Shown here in pieces: positions 16,055 through 25,504 of a DNA stretch of 64,000 nt (its first letter is position 1; the number at the start of each line of letters is the position of its first letter). The position numbers and the translations under genes were made by a program. The notes under the pieces are model-generated. The model had not been told where the DNA came from. It ran no database searches and was given only the letters and a program-made list of their open reading frames with translations. The DNA is from an uncultured Aquimarina sp. (GTDB lineage: Bacteria; Bacteroidota; Bacteroidia; Flavobacteriales; Flavobacteriaceae): assembly GCA_947500845.1 (NCBI GenBank), contig CANMTP010000018.1:23010-87009 (forward strand), in the 5' to 3' direction.

Positions 16055-17398
16055 ATGGTTTTTATTAGAAATGCATCTACCTATTTGGCAGCCAGGTTCA
16101 AAAATACATTTTTATTCTTTTGCACCCTTCTTATTTCTTGTGGAAGTAACATAAAAATATCTTCTCAAACTACTTCTATTGCAGTTCAGGACACGATGTC
16201 TAACAAAAAGGAAGAAAAAAATACTGCAATTTTAGTGCAACCCGTTATTGTAGGTGCTAATCAAACAGAAGAATACTTATCATTATTAGTAGGTAAGAAT
16301 GTAGCTGTAGTAGGAAACCAAACTTCAGTAATTTTTAAATATCCAAATCCTGAACCATTTGCAGAAAGTAAAGCAGGAATGCAATCACTCCAATTTGAAC
16401 AGTACACACATGTAGTAGATTCATTACTAGCACGAAATATAAATATTAAAAAAGTTTTTGCGCCAGAACACGGTTTTAGAGGAAAAGCAGATGCCGGAGA
16501 ATTGGTAGCCGATGGTAAAGATATTAAAACAGGGATTCCTGTTTTTTCACTATACGGAAAAGACAAAAAGCCATCAAAAGAATCACTTACAGATATTGAC
16601 ATTGTCATTTTTGACATTCAGGATGTCGGCGTTCGATTCTACACCTATATATCTACGCTTCATTATGTTATGCAAGCATGTGCAGAAAATAATATTCCGG
16701 TTCTCATATTAGATCGGCCCAATCCAAATGCACATTATATCGATGGCCCTACCATGGAGCCAGAGCATACTAGTTTTTTGGGGATGCATCCTATTCCTCT
16801 TGTACATGGAATGACTGTAGGGGAGTATGCCAAGATGGTTAATGGCGAGGGATGGCTTGGTGAGGGCTTACAATGTGAAATAACCATCGTACCAGTCAAA
16901 AATTATACACACGAGACATTCTATAGTTTACCCATTCGGCCTTCTCCTAATTTACCTAATGATAAGGCTATTAATTTATATCCCAGCCTTGGTTTTTTTG
17001 AAGGCACTACCATTAATGCAGGTAGAGGAACAGAAACTCAATTTCAAGTCTTCGGTTCACCAAATCTTGCTTTGGAAAAATATGACTATGCTTATATTCC
17101 TAAACCAAATTTTGGAGCTAAATACCCTAAACATCAAGGTGAAGTATGTTATGGAAAGGATCTAAGAAATACCACCCGATTGAACAGAATAAATCTAGAA
17201 TGGTTAATCAACGCATACAAGAATTCTAAAGACAAAGAAAAATTCTTTAATACGAAATCGTTTACATTACATGCCGGCACAAAAACGCTAGAGCAGCAAA
17301 TTATTGCTGGCCTTAGTGCTACTGAAATTAAGAAATCATGGAGTGAAGATCTGGCGAAATATAAAGAAAAAAGGAAAAAATATTTGATTTACAATTAA
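16055..17398 (+). CDS. DUF1343 / NamZ-type exo-N-acetylmuramidase, lipoprotein
   Basis: A 447-residue protein of the DUF1343 family, whose characterised member NamZ removes N-acetylmuramic acid from the non-reducing ends of peptidoglycan fragments. The N terminus holds a lipoprotein signal (FLFFCTLLISC). Conserved stretches include VVGNQTSV, KKVFAPEHGFRG, DIQDVGVRFYTY, LDRPNPNA and PNLPNDKAI. It probably acts in the periplasm in cell-wall recycling. The first ATG is used here; a TTG ten codons on (16085) would also leave the signal intact. Confidence 0.88.
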   Translation: MVFIRNASTYLAARFKNTFLFFCTLLISCGSNIKISSQTTSIAVQDTMSNKKEEKNTAILVQPVIVGANQTEEYLSLLVGKNVAVVGNQTSVIFKYPNPEPFAESKAGMQSLQFEQYTHVVDSLLARNINIKKVFAPEHGFRGKADAGELVADGKDIKTGIPVFSLYGKDKKPSKESLTDIDIVIFDIQDVGVRFYTYISTLHYVMQACAENNIPVLILDRPNPNAHYIDGPTMEPEHTSFLGMHPIPLVHGMTVGEYAKMVNGEGWLGEGLQCEITIVPVKNYTHETFYSLPIRPSPNLPNDKAINLYPSLGFFEGTTINAGRGTETQFQVFGSPNLALEKYDYAYIPKPNFGAKYPKHQGEVCYGKDLRNTTRLNRINLEWLINAYKNSKDKEKFFNTKSFTLHAGTKTLEQQIIAGLSATEIKKSWSEDLAKYKEKRKKYLIYN

Positions 17399-17413
17399 TA
17401 TCAAAAGTTCTAG

Positions 17414-17905
17414 TTATTTAATCATGACCTTCATTTTTTCAACTATATTGTATGCTGCCGGGCAAATAGCTACATTTTTTAAGGTAAGATTTGATATTTG
17501 CTGAAACTTTTTACGATCTGTGTGGGGAAATTCACGACAAGCCTTTGGCCGCACTTCATAAATCATACAATAATTTTCTGAATCCAGAAAAGTACAGGGA
17601 ACCTGCTGTAATACCATGTCACCATCTTCATCCTTTCTTAAATACTGTTCTTCAAATTGTCTGGGTTTTATTTTAAGATGTTTAGCAATACGTTCTACAT
17701 CCTTATCTGTAAATAAAGGCCCCGTAGTTTTGCAACAATTTGCACATTGTAAGCAGTCTGTTTGCTCAAACTCCTCTTCATGTAATTCCTGCATGATATG
17801 ATCCAGTTTCTTTGGCGGCTTTTTTTTAAGCCTGGCAAAGAACTTTTTGTTTTCGTTATGTTTATCTTTGGCCAGCTTCGGTAATTGATCTATAAATTCT
17901 TGCAT
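17414..17905 (-). CDS. YkgJ-family cysteine cluster protein
   Basis: The 163-residue product carries the zinc- or iron-cluster-type cysteine pattern of the YkgJ/UPF0153 family: CLQCANCCK (near 55), CTFLDSENYCMIY, RPKACREFPHT and AICPAAY. The ATG at 17905 is preferred over a GTG two codons upstream. It is convergent with NamZ, with 15 bp between stop codons, and divergent from the methyltransferase. Function is unknown. Confidence 0.85.
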   Translation of the reverse strand: MQEFIDQLPKLAKDKHNENKKFFARLKKKPPKKLDHIMQELHEEEFEQTDCLQCANCCKTTGPLFTDKDVERIAKHLKIKPRQFEEQYLRKDEDGDMVLQQVPCTFLDSENYCMIYEVRPKACREFPHTDRKKFQQISNLTLKNVAICPAAYNIVEKMKVMIK

Positions 17906-17945
17906 GGTCACAAAATTACGAGTTACACTTTAGGAACATAGTATT

Positions 17946-18659
17946 ATGAGCAAAGATATTTTTGGAGAAGCATTAAAAGACTTTTATAATCAAAATTATT
18001 CTGAAGATATTGTCGTACAAGCTCCAGATTTTGATGATGATATTATACCTATACCTTATCTTTTTAGATCTTACAACAAAATGCCAAAACTAGAACAACA
18101 AGCACTGGACCTTTCTCGAGGTAAGGTGCTAGATGTAGGTTGTGGCTCTGGAAGCCATAGTTTATTTCTTCAAAACAAAAAAAATCTTGAGGTTACAGCC
18201 ATAGATATTTCTGAAGGAGCAATTTTTATTGCTAAAGAAAGAGGTGTACAGCATGCATTTGTTCGAGATTTCTATGACCAAAAAAATGAAACATACGACA
18301 CGTTGTTATTTTTAATGAATGGAAGTGGAATTATTGGCAAACTTGAAAACGTTGATCATTTTTTTATGCACCTTAAGACACTTTTAAAACCGGGAGGGCA
18401 AATTCTTATGGATTCATCAAACATTTCATATCTATTCACAGATGATGATGGAGGCTTTTGGGTGGATGCTAACGCTGGATATTACGGAGAAATGCAATAT
18501 AAACTAAAATATAAAGGGCAAGAATCAGATTGGTTTAATTGGTTATATATAGACTATAATACACTACAGAGTGCCTCTAATAACCATGGCTTCTTATGTG
18601 AATTGGTGTTTGAGGGAAAAAACAATGATTATTTAGCTAGAATTACATTGGCTACATAG
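17946..18659 (+). CDS. Class I SAM-dependent methyltransferase
   Basis: A 237-residue cytoplasmic enzyme. Motif I is GKVLDVGCGSGSHSLFL (residues about 59-75) and the acidic residue after strand 2 is in VTAIDISEGA. The following strand-4 region reads YDTLLFLMNGSGIIG. The substrate cannot be told from sequence. It starts 40 bp from the divergent YkgJ gene. Confidence 0.88.
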   Translation: MSKDIFGEALKDFYNQNYSEDIVVQAPDFDDDIIPIPYLFRSYNKMPKLEQQALDLSRGKVLDVGCGSGSHSLFLQNKKNLEVTAIDISEGAIFIAKERGVQHAFVRDFYDQKNETYDTLLFLMNGSGIIGKLENVDHFFMHLKTLLKPGGQILMDSSNISYLFTDDDGGFWVDANAGYYGEMQYKLKYKGQESDWFNWLYIDYNTLQSASNNHGFLCELVFEGKNNDYLARITLAT

Positions 18660-18784
18660 TTTTTAAATAACTGGTACAATGTTTGTGCCTAGAATTCTAT
18701 TCTAAAAATCGTGTTAAACTTAAAAACTGGTATTTTGGAAATTCGTTTATTTACTGATCAATACCTATTTAAAAAATAAATCTC

Positions 18785-19573
18785 GTGCAAATAACAAAGT
18801 TCTTAGGTTACCTTCTGATTTTTTCATTTTTTCTTGTTGGATGTTCTGATGACGATGATTCTCCTATTAATGGAAATCCTGATCGAGCAGCTAATAACCT
18901 ACCTTTGGGAAGTGGAAATACTCCCAATAATCTTTTGAGCGATACTAATTTTAAGAGCATAACGATCGAAATGGTTGCTGTGCAAGGTTTTGAGCCTACC
19001 CCAGTAGCTGTTGAAAATTTTAAGACATTTTTGGAAGACCGATTGCACAAACCAGACGGCATAAATATCATTCAACGCAGTATTTCATCCTCTAACAACG
19101 CGCCATTCAATACCGACGAAATCAGAGAAATAGAGAATAATACACGCACATTATTTAATGCCGGAGATGATATTGCGGTCTACGTATATTTTGCCGATGG
19201 TAGCAATGAAGATGACTCGGGAGAACAAGTTACTTTAGGATCTGCCTATAAAAACACTTCTATGGTAATTTATGAAGGAACACTACGTAGATTTGGCAAC
19301 TCTAGTCCTAGAGCGCCTTCATTAAGCACTATTGAAACAGCAACCTTAATTCATGAATTTTCTCACCTTATGGGATTAGTGGATCTTGGTACTCCCTTAC
19401 AATCTTCGCACGAGTCGGTCGATGATCAAGGTGATGGCAACAATCACTGCAATGTATCTGGATGTTTGATGGAAGCTTCTATACAATTTACCAGTGGTAT
19501 TATGGGTATGAGCGAAGTCCCTCAACTTGATGCGTTATGCATTGCTGATTTACAAGCCAATGGGGGTAAATAA
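18785..19573 (+). CDS. Putative metzincin metalloprotease lipoprotein
   Basis: A 262-residue protein with GTG start and lipoprotein signal (LIFSFFLVGCSDDDD). Near residue 195 it has HEFSHLMGLVD, which is the zinc motif HExxHxxGxxD, and further on HCNVSGCLMEAS, which fits a Met-turn. Metzincins normally use His as third ligand; Asp is known in snapalysin-type enzymes. The rest shows no named domain. It should be exposed on a membrane surface. Catalytic activity is inferred from the motif. Confidence 0.7.
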   Translation: MQITKFLGYLLIFSFFLVGCSDDDDSPINGNPDRAANNLPLGSGNTPNNLLSDTNFKSITIEMVAVQGFEPTPVAVENFKTFLEDRLHKPDGINIIQRSISSSNNAPFNTDEIREIENNTRTLFNAGDDIAVYVYFADGSNEDDSGEQVTLGSAYKNTSMVIYEGTLRRFGNSSPRAPSLSTIETATLIHEFSHLMGLVDLGTPLQSSHESVDDQGDGNNHCNVSGCLMEASIQFTSGIMGMSEVPQLDALCIADLQANGGK

Positions 19574-19591
19574 TTCCGGAGTTAAAAATCT

Positions 19592-19616
19592 TTATAATTT
19601 TGATCCAAAATTATAA
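19592..19616. terminator. AT-rich hairpin between convergent genes
   Basis: TTATAATTTTG and CAAAATTATAA are perfect 11-bp arms around ATC, placed between the stop of the metzincin gene and the stop of the amidohydrolase gene. It may serve both, although the stem is AT-only in most positions. Confidence 0.45.
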
Positions 19617-19618
19617 CC

Positions 19619-21241
19619 CTAATACACTTTTTCACCATTTAAATACGTTGCATTTACTTTTATCATAGGGATTTTGTCCTCTTCAATTTCCATAACATTT
19701 TCTTCGAGAATTACAAAGTCAGCAAATTTTCCTGCAGTAATACTTCCTTTTTCTGTTTCTTCAAAATTGCTATAGGCAGCCCATATTGTCATTCCTTTTA
19801 GTGTTTCTTCTCGTGTTAGTGCATTTTCCTTTTGAAAACCTCCTTCGGGATATTGTTTTAAATCTTTTCTTGCCACCGCAGCATAAAAAGTATAAAACGG
19901 ACTTACATGTTCTACTGGATAGTCGGTTCCTAAAGCGATTTTACCTGTTTTTTCTAATAATGTTTTATAGGCATATGCTCCTTTGATGCGCTCTTCTCCT
20001 AATCGTTCATCGGCCCAATACATATCGCTTGTAGCGTGAGTGGGCTGTACACTCATGAACAGGTTATCATCTAATAATTCAAACTCTTCCGGAGCTACTA
20101 CTTGTGCGTGTTCTACTCGCCATCTCCTATCAGATTTATCTTTAAGTACATCATAATATGTTTTCATGACTACTGCATTGGCAGAGTCACCGATGGCATG
20201 AGTATTCATCTGAAATGGAGAAGCTGCCAATCGCTTAGCCAAGGCCTTAAATTCATCATTCCCAATTACCATAGCCCCAAAATGATTTTCTTGATCAGAA
20301 TACGGTTGTTTTAGTGCAGCTCCTCTTGATCCAAGTGCCCCATCAGCATATACTTTAAAAGAAGAAACGTTCAATTTATCAGTTTTATGCACGCCATTTT
20401 TCAAATAATAATCCACATACTCTGGTTTATTACTCACCATGGCATACATTCTTATCTTTAACTCTCCTTTTTTCTGTAAACTATCGATCAAAGCAATCAC
20501 TTGCGGACTTAATCCCGCATCGTCCACCGTAGTCAACCCATAACTAAAATTAATTGCTTCTGCGTCTTTTAAGGCCTGTACTTTCTCTTTAAAAGTAGGT
20601 TCTGGAAGTATTTTGTTAATTAATATCATAGCATTATCTATCAATACCCCAGTAATTTTACCCTCTTTTTTAACAATTTCTCCTCCGATTACTTCAACAT
20701 AAGCATTGACACCACCCATTTCTAGTGCTTTTTGATTGACTAGCATCGCATGCCCATCTACTCGCGTTATTGCTATCGGTGTATCTGGAAATAAACTGTC
20801 TAATTTATCTTTGGTAGGAAACTCTTTCACCTCCCAATCATTTTGATCCCAACCGCGACCAGTGATAAAAGAAACGTTTTTTTCTTTTTGAAATGCAACA
20901 ATACGATCCAGCACTTCGTCATAACTTTTAGTACCCACAAGATCTACCTTTTGTTGTTGTAGTCCCAAACCATAGAAATGACAATGAGCATCGATCAACC
21001 CGGGTACGATAGTTCTTCCTGCTGCATCCACAGTATCTGTAGCCTTATGATTTTTAAGAACTTCATCGGCGCTTCCCACTGCAACGAACTTACCATCTTT
21101 AATAGCAAAAGCTGATGCTTTAGAGACTGTATCATCCACAGTATACACATTAGCATTAATGACTACCAGGTCTACTGCTAGAGGTTCTTGACAAGAAACA
21201 AATAATAATGTCGCTACTAGAAAAATAATGATTTTTTGCAT
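19619..21241 (-). CDS. YtcJ-like amidohydrolase, lipoprotein
   Basis: A 540-residue metal-dependent hydrolase of the amidohydrolase superfamily. I start it at MQKIIIFLVATLLFVSCQE, a clean lipoprotein signal; the longer upstream frame has no conserved residues. Visible metal-site motifs are DAHCHF (HxH), FKVYADGALGSR, NTHAIGD and LGTDYPVE (late Asp). YtcJ-type enzymes hydrolyse C-N bonds in diverse substrates, so the substrate is open. Being a lipoprotein puts it outside the cytoplasm. Confidence 0.88.
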   Translation of the reverse strand: MQKIIIFLVATLLFVSCQEPLAVDLVVINANVYTVDDTVSKASAFAIKDGKFVAVGSADEVLKNHKATDTVDAAGRTIVPGLIDAHCHFYGLGLQQQKVDLVGTKSYDEVLDRIVAFQKEKNVSFITGRGWDQNDWEVKEFPTKDKLDSLFPDTPIAITRVDGHAMLVNQKALEMGGVNAYVEVIGGEIVKKEGKITGVLIDNAMILINKILPEPTFKEKVQALKDAEAINFSYGLTTVDDAGLSPQVIALIDSLQKKGELKIRMYAMVSNKPEYVDYYLKNGVHKTDKLNVSSFKVYADGALGSRGAALKQPYSDQENHFGAMVIGNDEFKALAKRLAASPFQMNTHAIGDSANAVVMKTYYDVLKDKSDRRWRVEHAQVVAPEEFELLDDNLFMSVQPTHATSDMYWADERLGEERIKGAYAYKTLLEKTGKIALGTDYPVEHVSPFYTFYAAVARKDLKQYPEGGFQKENALTREETLKGMTIWAAYSNFEETEKGSITAGKFADFVILEENVMEIEEDKIPMIKVNATYLNGEKVY

Positions 21242-21414
21242 GATAAGTTGAGTGATTATGTGTTTGCGAGGCCTAAAATAGGAATATATGAATTTTATAC
21301 TCGTTAAGGTTTTCTTAATATAAAAGAACTTCAAGCTTTCACATTATATTGGAATCAGGTTTTAGCTATCGATTATTCCTGAAAATTCCCCTGATAAAAA
21401 GGGAGGATTTCCCC

Positions 21415-21446
21415 TTGTCGTGGCATGATTATTTATCATAGGTTTG
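21415..21446 (+). promoter_or_regulatory. Orphan consensus promoter
   Basis: TTG (21415-21417), 21 bp, and TAGGTTTG (21439-21446) match the Bacteroidota promoter on the plus strand. No plus-strand gene follows for several kilobases, but a GC-rich hairpin lies about 55 bp downstream. Confidence 0.5.
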
Positions 21447-21451
21447 TCGAA

Positions 21452-21530
21452 ACAAGACAGCTGTAACATAATCGTCATTTTGTACAGTTCTTTTTACATA
21501 GGCCGTCTAAAAAATTTTCAGGCGGCCTCT
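21452..21530 (+). ncRNA. Candidate small RNA between promoter and GC-rich hairpin
   Basis: From the predicted start near 21452 the sequence runs to the hairpin at 21500-21528, where AGGCCGTCT pairs with AGGCGGCCT (9 bp, one G:U that is a mismatch on the minus strand). The U-tail (CTCTTATATCT) is poor. No ORF with a start is inside. The alternative is that the hairpin belongs to a decayed minus-strand gene that ends just beside it. Confidence 0.3.
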
Positions 21531-21830
21531 TATATCTCTGACCATTTATTCATAAAGTTCTGAATCTCCTCAATACTTTATTAAGCCTTGCCGCCTCTAT
21601 ACCTAACCACCCTCGTGAAAATCGAAAACACTTTTTGGGAGATTATTTATGTATTCGAACTAGTATCTAGTTTTTTCAAATCAGCAGTTTTTTTTAGACT
21701 CAAAAAGGTTTGCTAGTTACCTTAATAGGCAGAATATTGCTTCGAAGTATTTTCAAACCATTTCCTAACTTATCCTTAATCCGCTTGAACCGCCTTGGAG
21801 GTCATCCTTGGATGTTTGTAAAGAAAAAAG
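21530..21830 (-). pseudogene. Possible decayed coding remnant
   Basis: Reading the minus strand, protein-like segments appear in broken frames: RRFKRIKDKLGNGLKILRS near 21750-21810, FSRGWLGIEAARLNKVL near 21570-21625, and IEEIQNFMNKWSEI followed by a stop at 21531. The segments are joined by stops and shifts. I cannot name the family; a degraded transposase-type or other accessory gene is possible. No terminal inverted repeats were found. Confidence 0.25.
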
Positions 21831-21897
21831 TCTGAAAAATTATTACGTAAAGGTACATCTATTTGCGGGTATTCAGTATAGAACTATACTTCCGGTT

Positions 21898-22425
21898 TTA
21901 TAACGTGCCGTTATTAATTTGAACCATAAAATCTCCGGTGTATGTTCCCTTAAAAACTCTACGTTCTTCCTGTGAGTTTGTAAGTATCAAATCCATGATA
22001 AGGGTGTAGTTATCTTCTCCATTATCCTGTAGCGTAAAAGTTCCTTCACTTATGGTAAAAGATTTAGTTTCTGTGGTATTACCGTTAATAACAAACTCTG
22101 TATAATTGGTTATCGAGGTTAGCTTTTTAACCCCCTCAGTTTCAGGATATACATAATCTCCTTCAATAGTCTGATCTGCAAAATATTCAAAATCTATAGT
22201 TAAAACATTAGCTACAGAGCCATTTTGATTGAACAACGACGCGCCTATGTGCCCTGTTCCGTTTATAGATACCCCTGCCATTATAGGATTTACGATTGAA
22301 AAAGGCTGACCATCTAGCTTTACAGAATTTTGATTACCAGCGCTGTCATCATCTGAAGAACAAGAACTAAGTATTGGTAATGTAGCAATAAAAAGAAGCA
22401 TTAAGACACAAATATTTTTTTTCAT
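21898..22425 (-). CDS. Hypothetical lipoprotein
   Basis: A 175-residue protein with signal MKKNICVLMLLFIATLPILSSC followed by an acidic SSDDDSAGN linker, typical of flavobacterial surface lipoproteins (Cys, then Ser and acidic residues). The rest is predicted beta-rich (NVLTIDFEYF, NYTLIMDLIL, RVFKGTYTGDFMVQ). No domain was recognised. The gene stands alone between two large non-coding gaps. Confidence 0.75.
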   Translation of the reverse strand: MKKNICVLMLLFIATLPILSSCSSDDDSAGNQNSVKLDGQPFSIVNPIMAGVSINGTGHIGASLFNQNGSVANVLTIDFEYFADQTIEGDYVYPETEGVKKLTSITNYTEFVINGNTTETKSFTISEGTFTLQDNGEDNYTLIMDLILTNSQEERRVFKGTYTGDFMVQINNGTL

Positions 22426-22721
22426 GATTATAAAATTTTAGGTAATGATTTGGTTTATATTAATAAAAACAATTTTATTCTTAAAACTCCTTTGTTAAAT
22501 TTGATAATGCCTGTCTGAAATTTAAAAACAAAAGCCACTCTACACGTTGTATGCAGAGGTTTTGATACGCAATAAATTGCTTTTTGATTCATTAATCGAT
22601 AATCGAAAACACAACTTTTAACTAAAGACTAAAATTGAGTAATAGATTTTTTTACACCACTAAAACATCATCATGAAATTACAGGGTTTCCATCCTATTT
22701 TGAGACCAATAAAAACGACAA
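22426..22721. other. Gap without a gene
   Basis: No convincing ORF is seen. It should hold the promoter of the lipoprotein gene at 22425. An imperfect hairpin (CTCTGCAT/GTGTAGAG on the minus strand, near 22538-22557) is the only structure noted. Confidence 0.4.
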
Positions 22722-22754
22722 AAACCTCACATATATTTAAAATCTGTGAGGTTT
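22722..22754 (-). terminator. Terminator of the DUF885 gene
   Basis: On the minus strand AAACCTCACA pairs with TGTGAGGTTT, followed by a short T-run, 21 bp after the stop codon. Confidence 0.8.
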
Positions 22755-22774
22755 AAGCCCTTGTGTAAGAAAAA

Positions 22775-24568
22775 CTAGTTACTCGCAGTAATCCAGTTAT
22801 CGATTTTATCTTCCAGTAGAGCCAAAGGCACACAACCAGTTTCTAACACTTGGTTATGAAACTCTCTAATATCAAAGACATCACCTAATGCTGTTTCGGC
22901 CTTGGCACGAAGTTCTCTTATTTTCAATTGCCCGATCTTATAGGACAGTGCCTGACCTGGGTTGGCCATATAACGTTCAATCTCAGATGTAATTCCTGCC
23001 TCTGATTCTGCTTCATTATCTAATGAATATTGTATTGCTTGTTCTCTTGTCCAACCTTTGGCATGTAGTCCTGTATCAACAACCAAACGAATTGCACGAT
23101 GCATTTCTGCACCTAACATCCCAAAATATTGATAGGGATCGGTATACAATCCAAGTTCTTTACCTAATGACTCACTATATAATGCCCAACCTTCGCCATA
23201 ACCACTGTACCATAATGTTTTTCTGAATTTTGGTAACTCTTCGCTTTCTTGTGTAAGGGAGATTTGGTAGTGATGTCCCGGGATTGCTTCATGTAAAAAT
23301 AAAGACTCATCACTATAGGTATTATATTTTGTTACCTCAGGAATTGGAGTGTAAAAAATACCCGGACGTGTACCATCAAGCGATCCTGGATTATACTCTG
23401 CACTAGCAGATTTCTCACGAAAAGCTTCAGTTCGACGAACTTCAAATGGAGTTTTGGGCTTTTTATCAAACAGTTTTTCGATCTGCGGTTTCATACGGTC
23501 ATGAATCGCATTAAAGTTATCAATCACCTGTTGAGGCTCTGTAAAAGGCATGAGTTCCTTTTTGTTGCGCACATCATCAAAAAACGATTTAAGATCTCCT
23601 TTATAACCTACTTGCTCTTTTATTTTTTCCATTTCTTCAGCAATTCGTGCTACCTCAGACAACCCTAGTTCATGAATTTCATTGGCAGTCATATTAGTGG
23701 TGGTGTACAACTTTATCTGATAGTTGTAAAAATCCTTTCCGTTTGGAATGTCTGCAATACCAGATGTGGTTCTACCCGCATCCAGATATTCTGTACTCAT
23801 AAATTCGTGTAATGTTTCATAAGCAGGAATAATACGCTCAGTTACTATTTTGGTATACTTCTCTGTAAGTTGTTTTTTATCTTCTTCAGAAAAACTATCT
23901 GGAAAATTCTTTACAGGGCTGTAAAATAGATGTTCTTCTGGATTTTTGACTGTTAACGCTTTTAGTTGTGGTAATACTTTTACAATTAGAGCTTTGGGAA
24001 GTACATATCCTGCTTCCATTCCTTCTTTCATTTTTTCACCAGCTGAAGCCATCCATGCAATATATCCATCTAATCTGTTAAGCCAGTTATCATAATCCTC
24101 AACAGTTTTAAAAGGTTGTGCACTTGCTCCACTCGCTAATTGCCCCATCATTAAGTTAACAGACCACATTTGATCGATTGGAAAATACTCTGATTTGTAA
24201 TTAAATCCTTCCAAATTGATATCGCATTCCCATTTTAAAATTGCTTTGGTCATTTGTTCACTTTCAGAAAGTGATGCATCGTCAAATTTTTCAAGTTCTT
24301 CTTTGTATTTAGTGAAATGTGCTTTGACTTTAGTCACCGTTTCATATGCCAGCGGATTAGGAAACTGGTCATTGAACCGATTATCCCCAGTAAATGTTGC
24401 TTGCAGAGGATTAAGTTGAAGGCTCTCTTCATAGTAGTTATCCAACATTTCATTAAACTTAGCACTTACATCATTTATTGAAGCAGTAGATTCCTTTGAA
24501 GTTGTCTCATTTTTACAGGCTATAAAAACCATCGAAAGACAAACTATGATAAGCGTATTTTTGATCAT
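22775..24568 (-). CDS. DUF885 metallopeptidase-like lipoprotein
   Basis: A 597-residue protein with lipoprotein signal (CLSMVFIAC). The family marker is LHEAIPGHHYQ (near residue 430), an HExxxGHH zinc-type site of the M32/M3-like DUF885 peptidases; the partner acidic residues are probably in the helix that follows (GWALYSESLGKELGL). These proteins act as secreted or periplasmic peptidases of unknown substrate. Its own terminator is visible. Catalysis is inferred from family. Confidence 0.85.
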   Translation of the reverse strand: MIKNTLIIVCLSMVFIACKNETTSKESTASINDVSAKFNEMLDNYYEESLQLNPLQATFTGDNRFNDQFPNPLAYETVTKVKAHFTKYKEELEKFDDASLSESEQMTKAILKWECDINLEGFNYKSEYFPIDQMWSVNLMMGQLASGASAQPFKTVEDYDNWLNRLDGYIAWMASAGEKMKEGMEAGYVLPKALIVKVLPQLKALTVKNPEEHLFYSPVKNFPDSFSEEDKKQLTEKYTKIVTERIIPAYETLHEFMSTEYLDAGRTTSGIADIPNGKDFYNYQIKLYTTTNMTANEIHELGLSEVARIAEEMEKIKEQVGYKGDLKSFFDDVRNKKELMPFTEPQQVIDNFNAIHDRMKPQIEKLFDKKPKTPFEVRRTEAFREKSASAEYNPGSLDGTRPGIFYTPIPEVTKYNTYSDESLFLHEAIPGHHYQISLTQESEELPKFRKTLWYSGYGEGWALYSESLGKELGLYTDPYQYFGMLGAEMHRAIRLVVDTGLHAKGWTREQAIQYSLDNEAESEAGITSEIERYMANPGQALSYKIGQLKIRELRAKAETALGDVFDIREFHNQVLETGCVPLALLEDKIDNWITASN

Positions 24569-24616
24569 ATTTTGTTGTTTTTTGTTAGAGATCTGAAAGA
24601 TAAATAAATTTAAAAA

Positions 24617-25429
24617 CTAATACTGTCTGGTATACTGCTCCTTTTCTGTAAGTTCTATTGCTTTTTTACCATTTCCTGTTAAGAATTTTGTTTTTAAAGT
24701 GACTCTGTCTTTTATTCTTTGCAAAAAGACGATAAAATGTAAATGAGGTCCGGTAGCCCAACCTACATTACCACTGTATCCAATAAATTGACCCATTTTA
24801 ATTTGATCCCCTATTTTTACCTTCGCCCCATCCTTTTTAATATGGGTATACTCTGCAAAAGTACCATCATTATGATAGATTAGAATAAAATTGTTATGCT
24901 TTGCACATCCTGGATCCGTACAACTTTTACTAAAGCTTTCTTCGACATCTACTACAACACCATCTCGTGCCGCATAAATCTTAGTCCCAATCGGCATTTT
25001 AAAATCTAACGCATACTCATTTTTGTGTGATATTGCTCCATTGTACCCTTGTGAAAGCCAAAATGTAGCTCCTTTTTCAAAGGGCAAATAATATTTAAAA
25101 TCTTTATCATACTTGTTAAGGTGATGATCTCCGTGATTAAAAGAAGATTCGTATCCAAATTTCACTCTCTTTTTACGATCAATAACATCTAATTGTGTAA
25201 TGACATATTTTTTGGTTCTTGCAGGTACTACATACACTTTATTATTTCCATTCGTAGAAGAAAGGTTTTCTAATCTGAAGTTCATTTCGGTAGAAACCGG
25301 GCTATACTCATCATTATCGGCTAGTACCCGAAAACCATTTTCTGTCTCTTCATAGTATAATCTGAAATTATCCTGAGCGTATAGTATCACTGAAAAAAAG
25401 TAAAAGAAAAGTGGGGTAAGATTTTTCAT
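24617..25429 (-). CDS. M23-family (LytM-type) peptidase
   Basis: A 270-residue protein with a signal peptide (MKNLTPLFFYFFSVILYAQ). The N-terminal half is a beta-rich segment without a named domain. The M23 domain (about residues 125-245) shows SHKNEYALDF with the first His and Asp zinc ligands and the HxH motif in GPHLHF. It should cleave peptide cross-links of peptidoglycan in the periplasm or act on other bacteria. A CTDPGCAKH insert between the strands could form a disulfide. Confidence 0.88.
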   Translation of the reverse strand: MKNLTPLFFYFFSVILYAQDNFRLYYEETENGFRVLADNDEYSPVSTEMNFRLENLSSTNGNNKVYVVPARTKKYVITQLDVIDRKKRVKFGYESSFNHGDHHLNKYDKDFKYYLPFEKGATFWLSQGYNGAISHKNEYALDFKMPIGTKIYAARDGVVVDVEESFSKSCTDPGCAKHNNFILIYHNDGTFAEYTHIKKDGAKVKIGDQIKMGQFIGYSGNVGWATGPHLHFIVFLQRIKDRVTLKTKFLTGNGKKAIELTEKEQYTRQY

Positions 25430-25504
25430 TATTTCGTTTTGATCTAAAATACAACAAAAATTGTACCTATCCTTAAAAGTTTTTTGAGTCTGTTCATCAA
25501 CTTA

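Noticed and set aside
21415..21900. Complete insertion sequence in the gap
   Set aside because: No terminal inverted repeats, target duplication or intact transposase frame was found.
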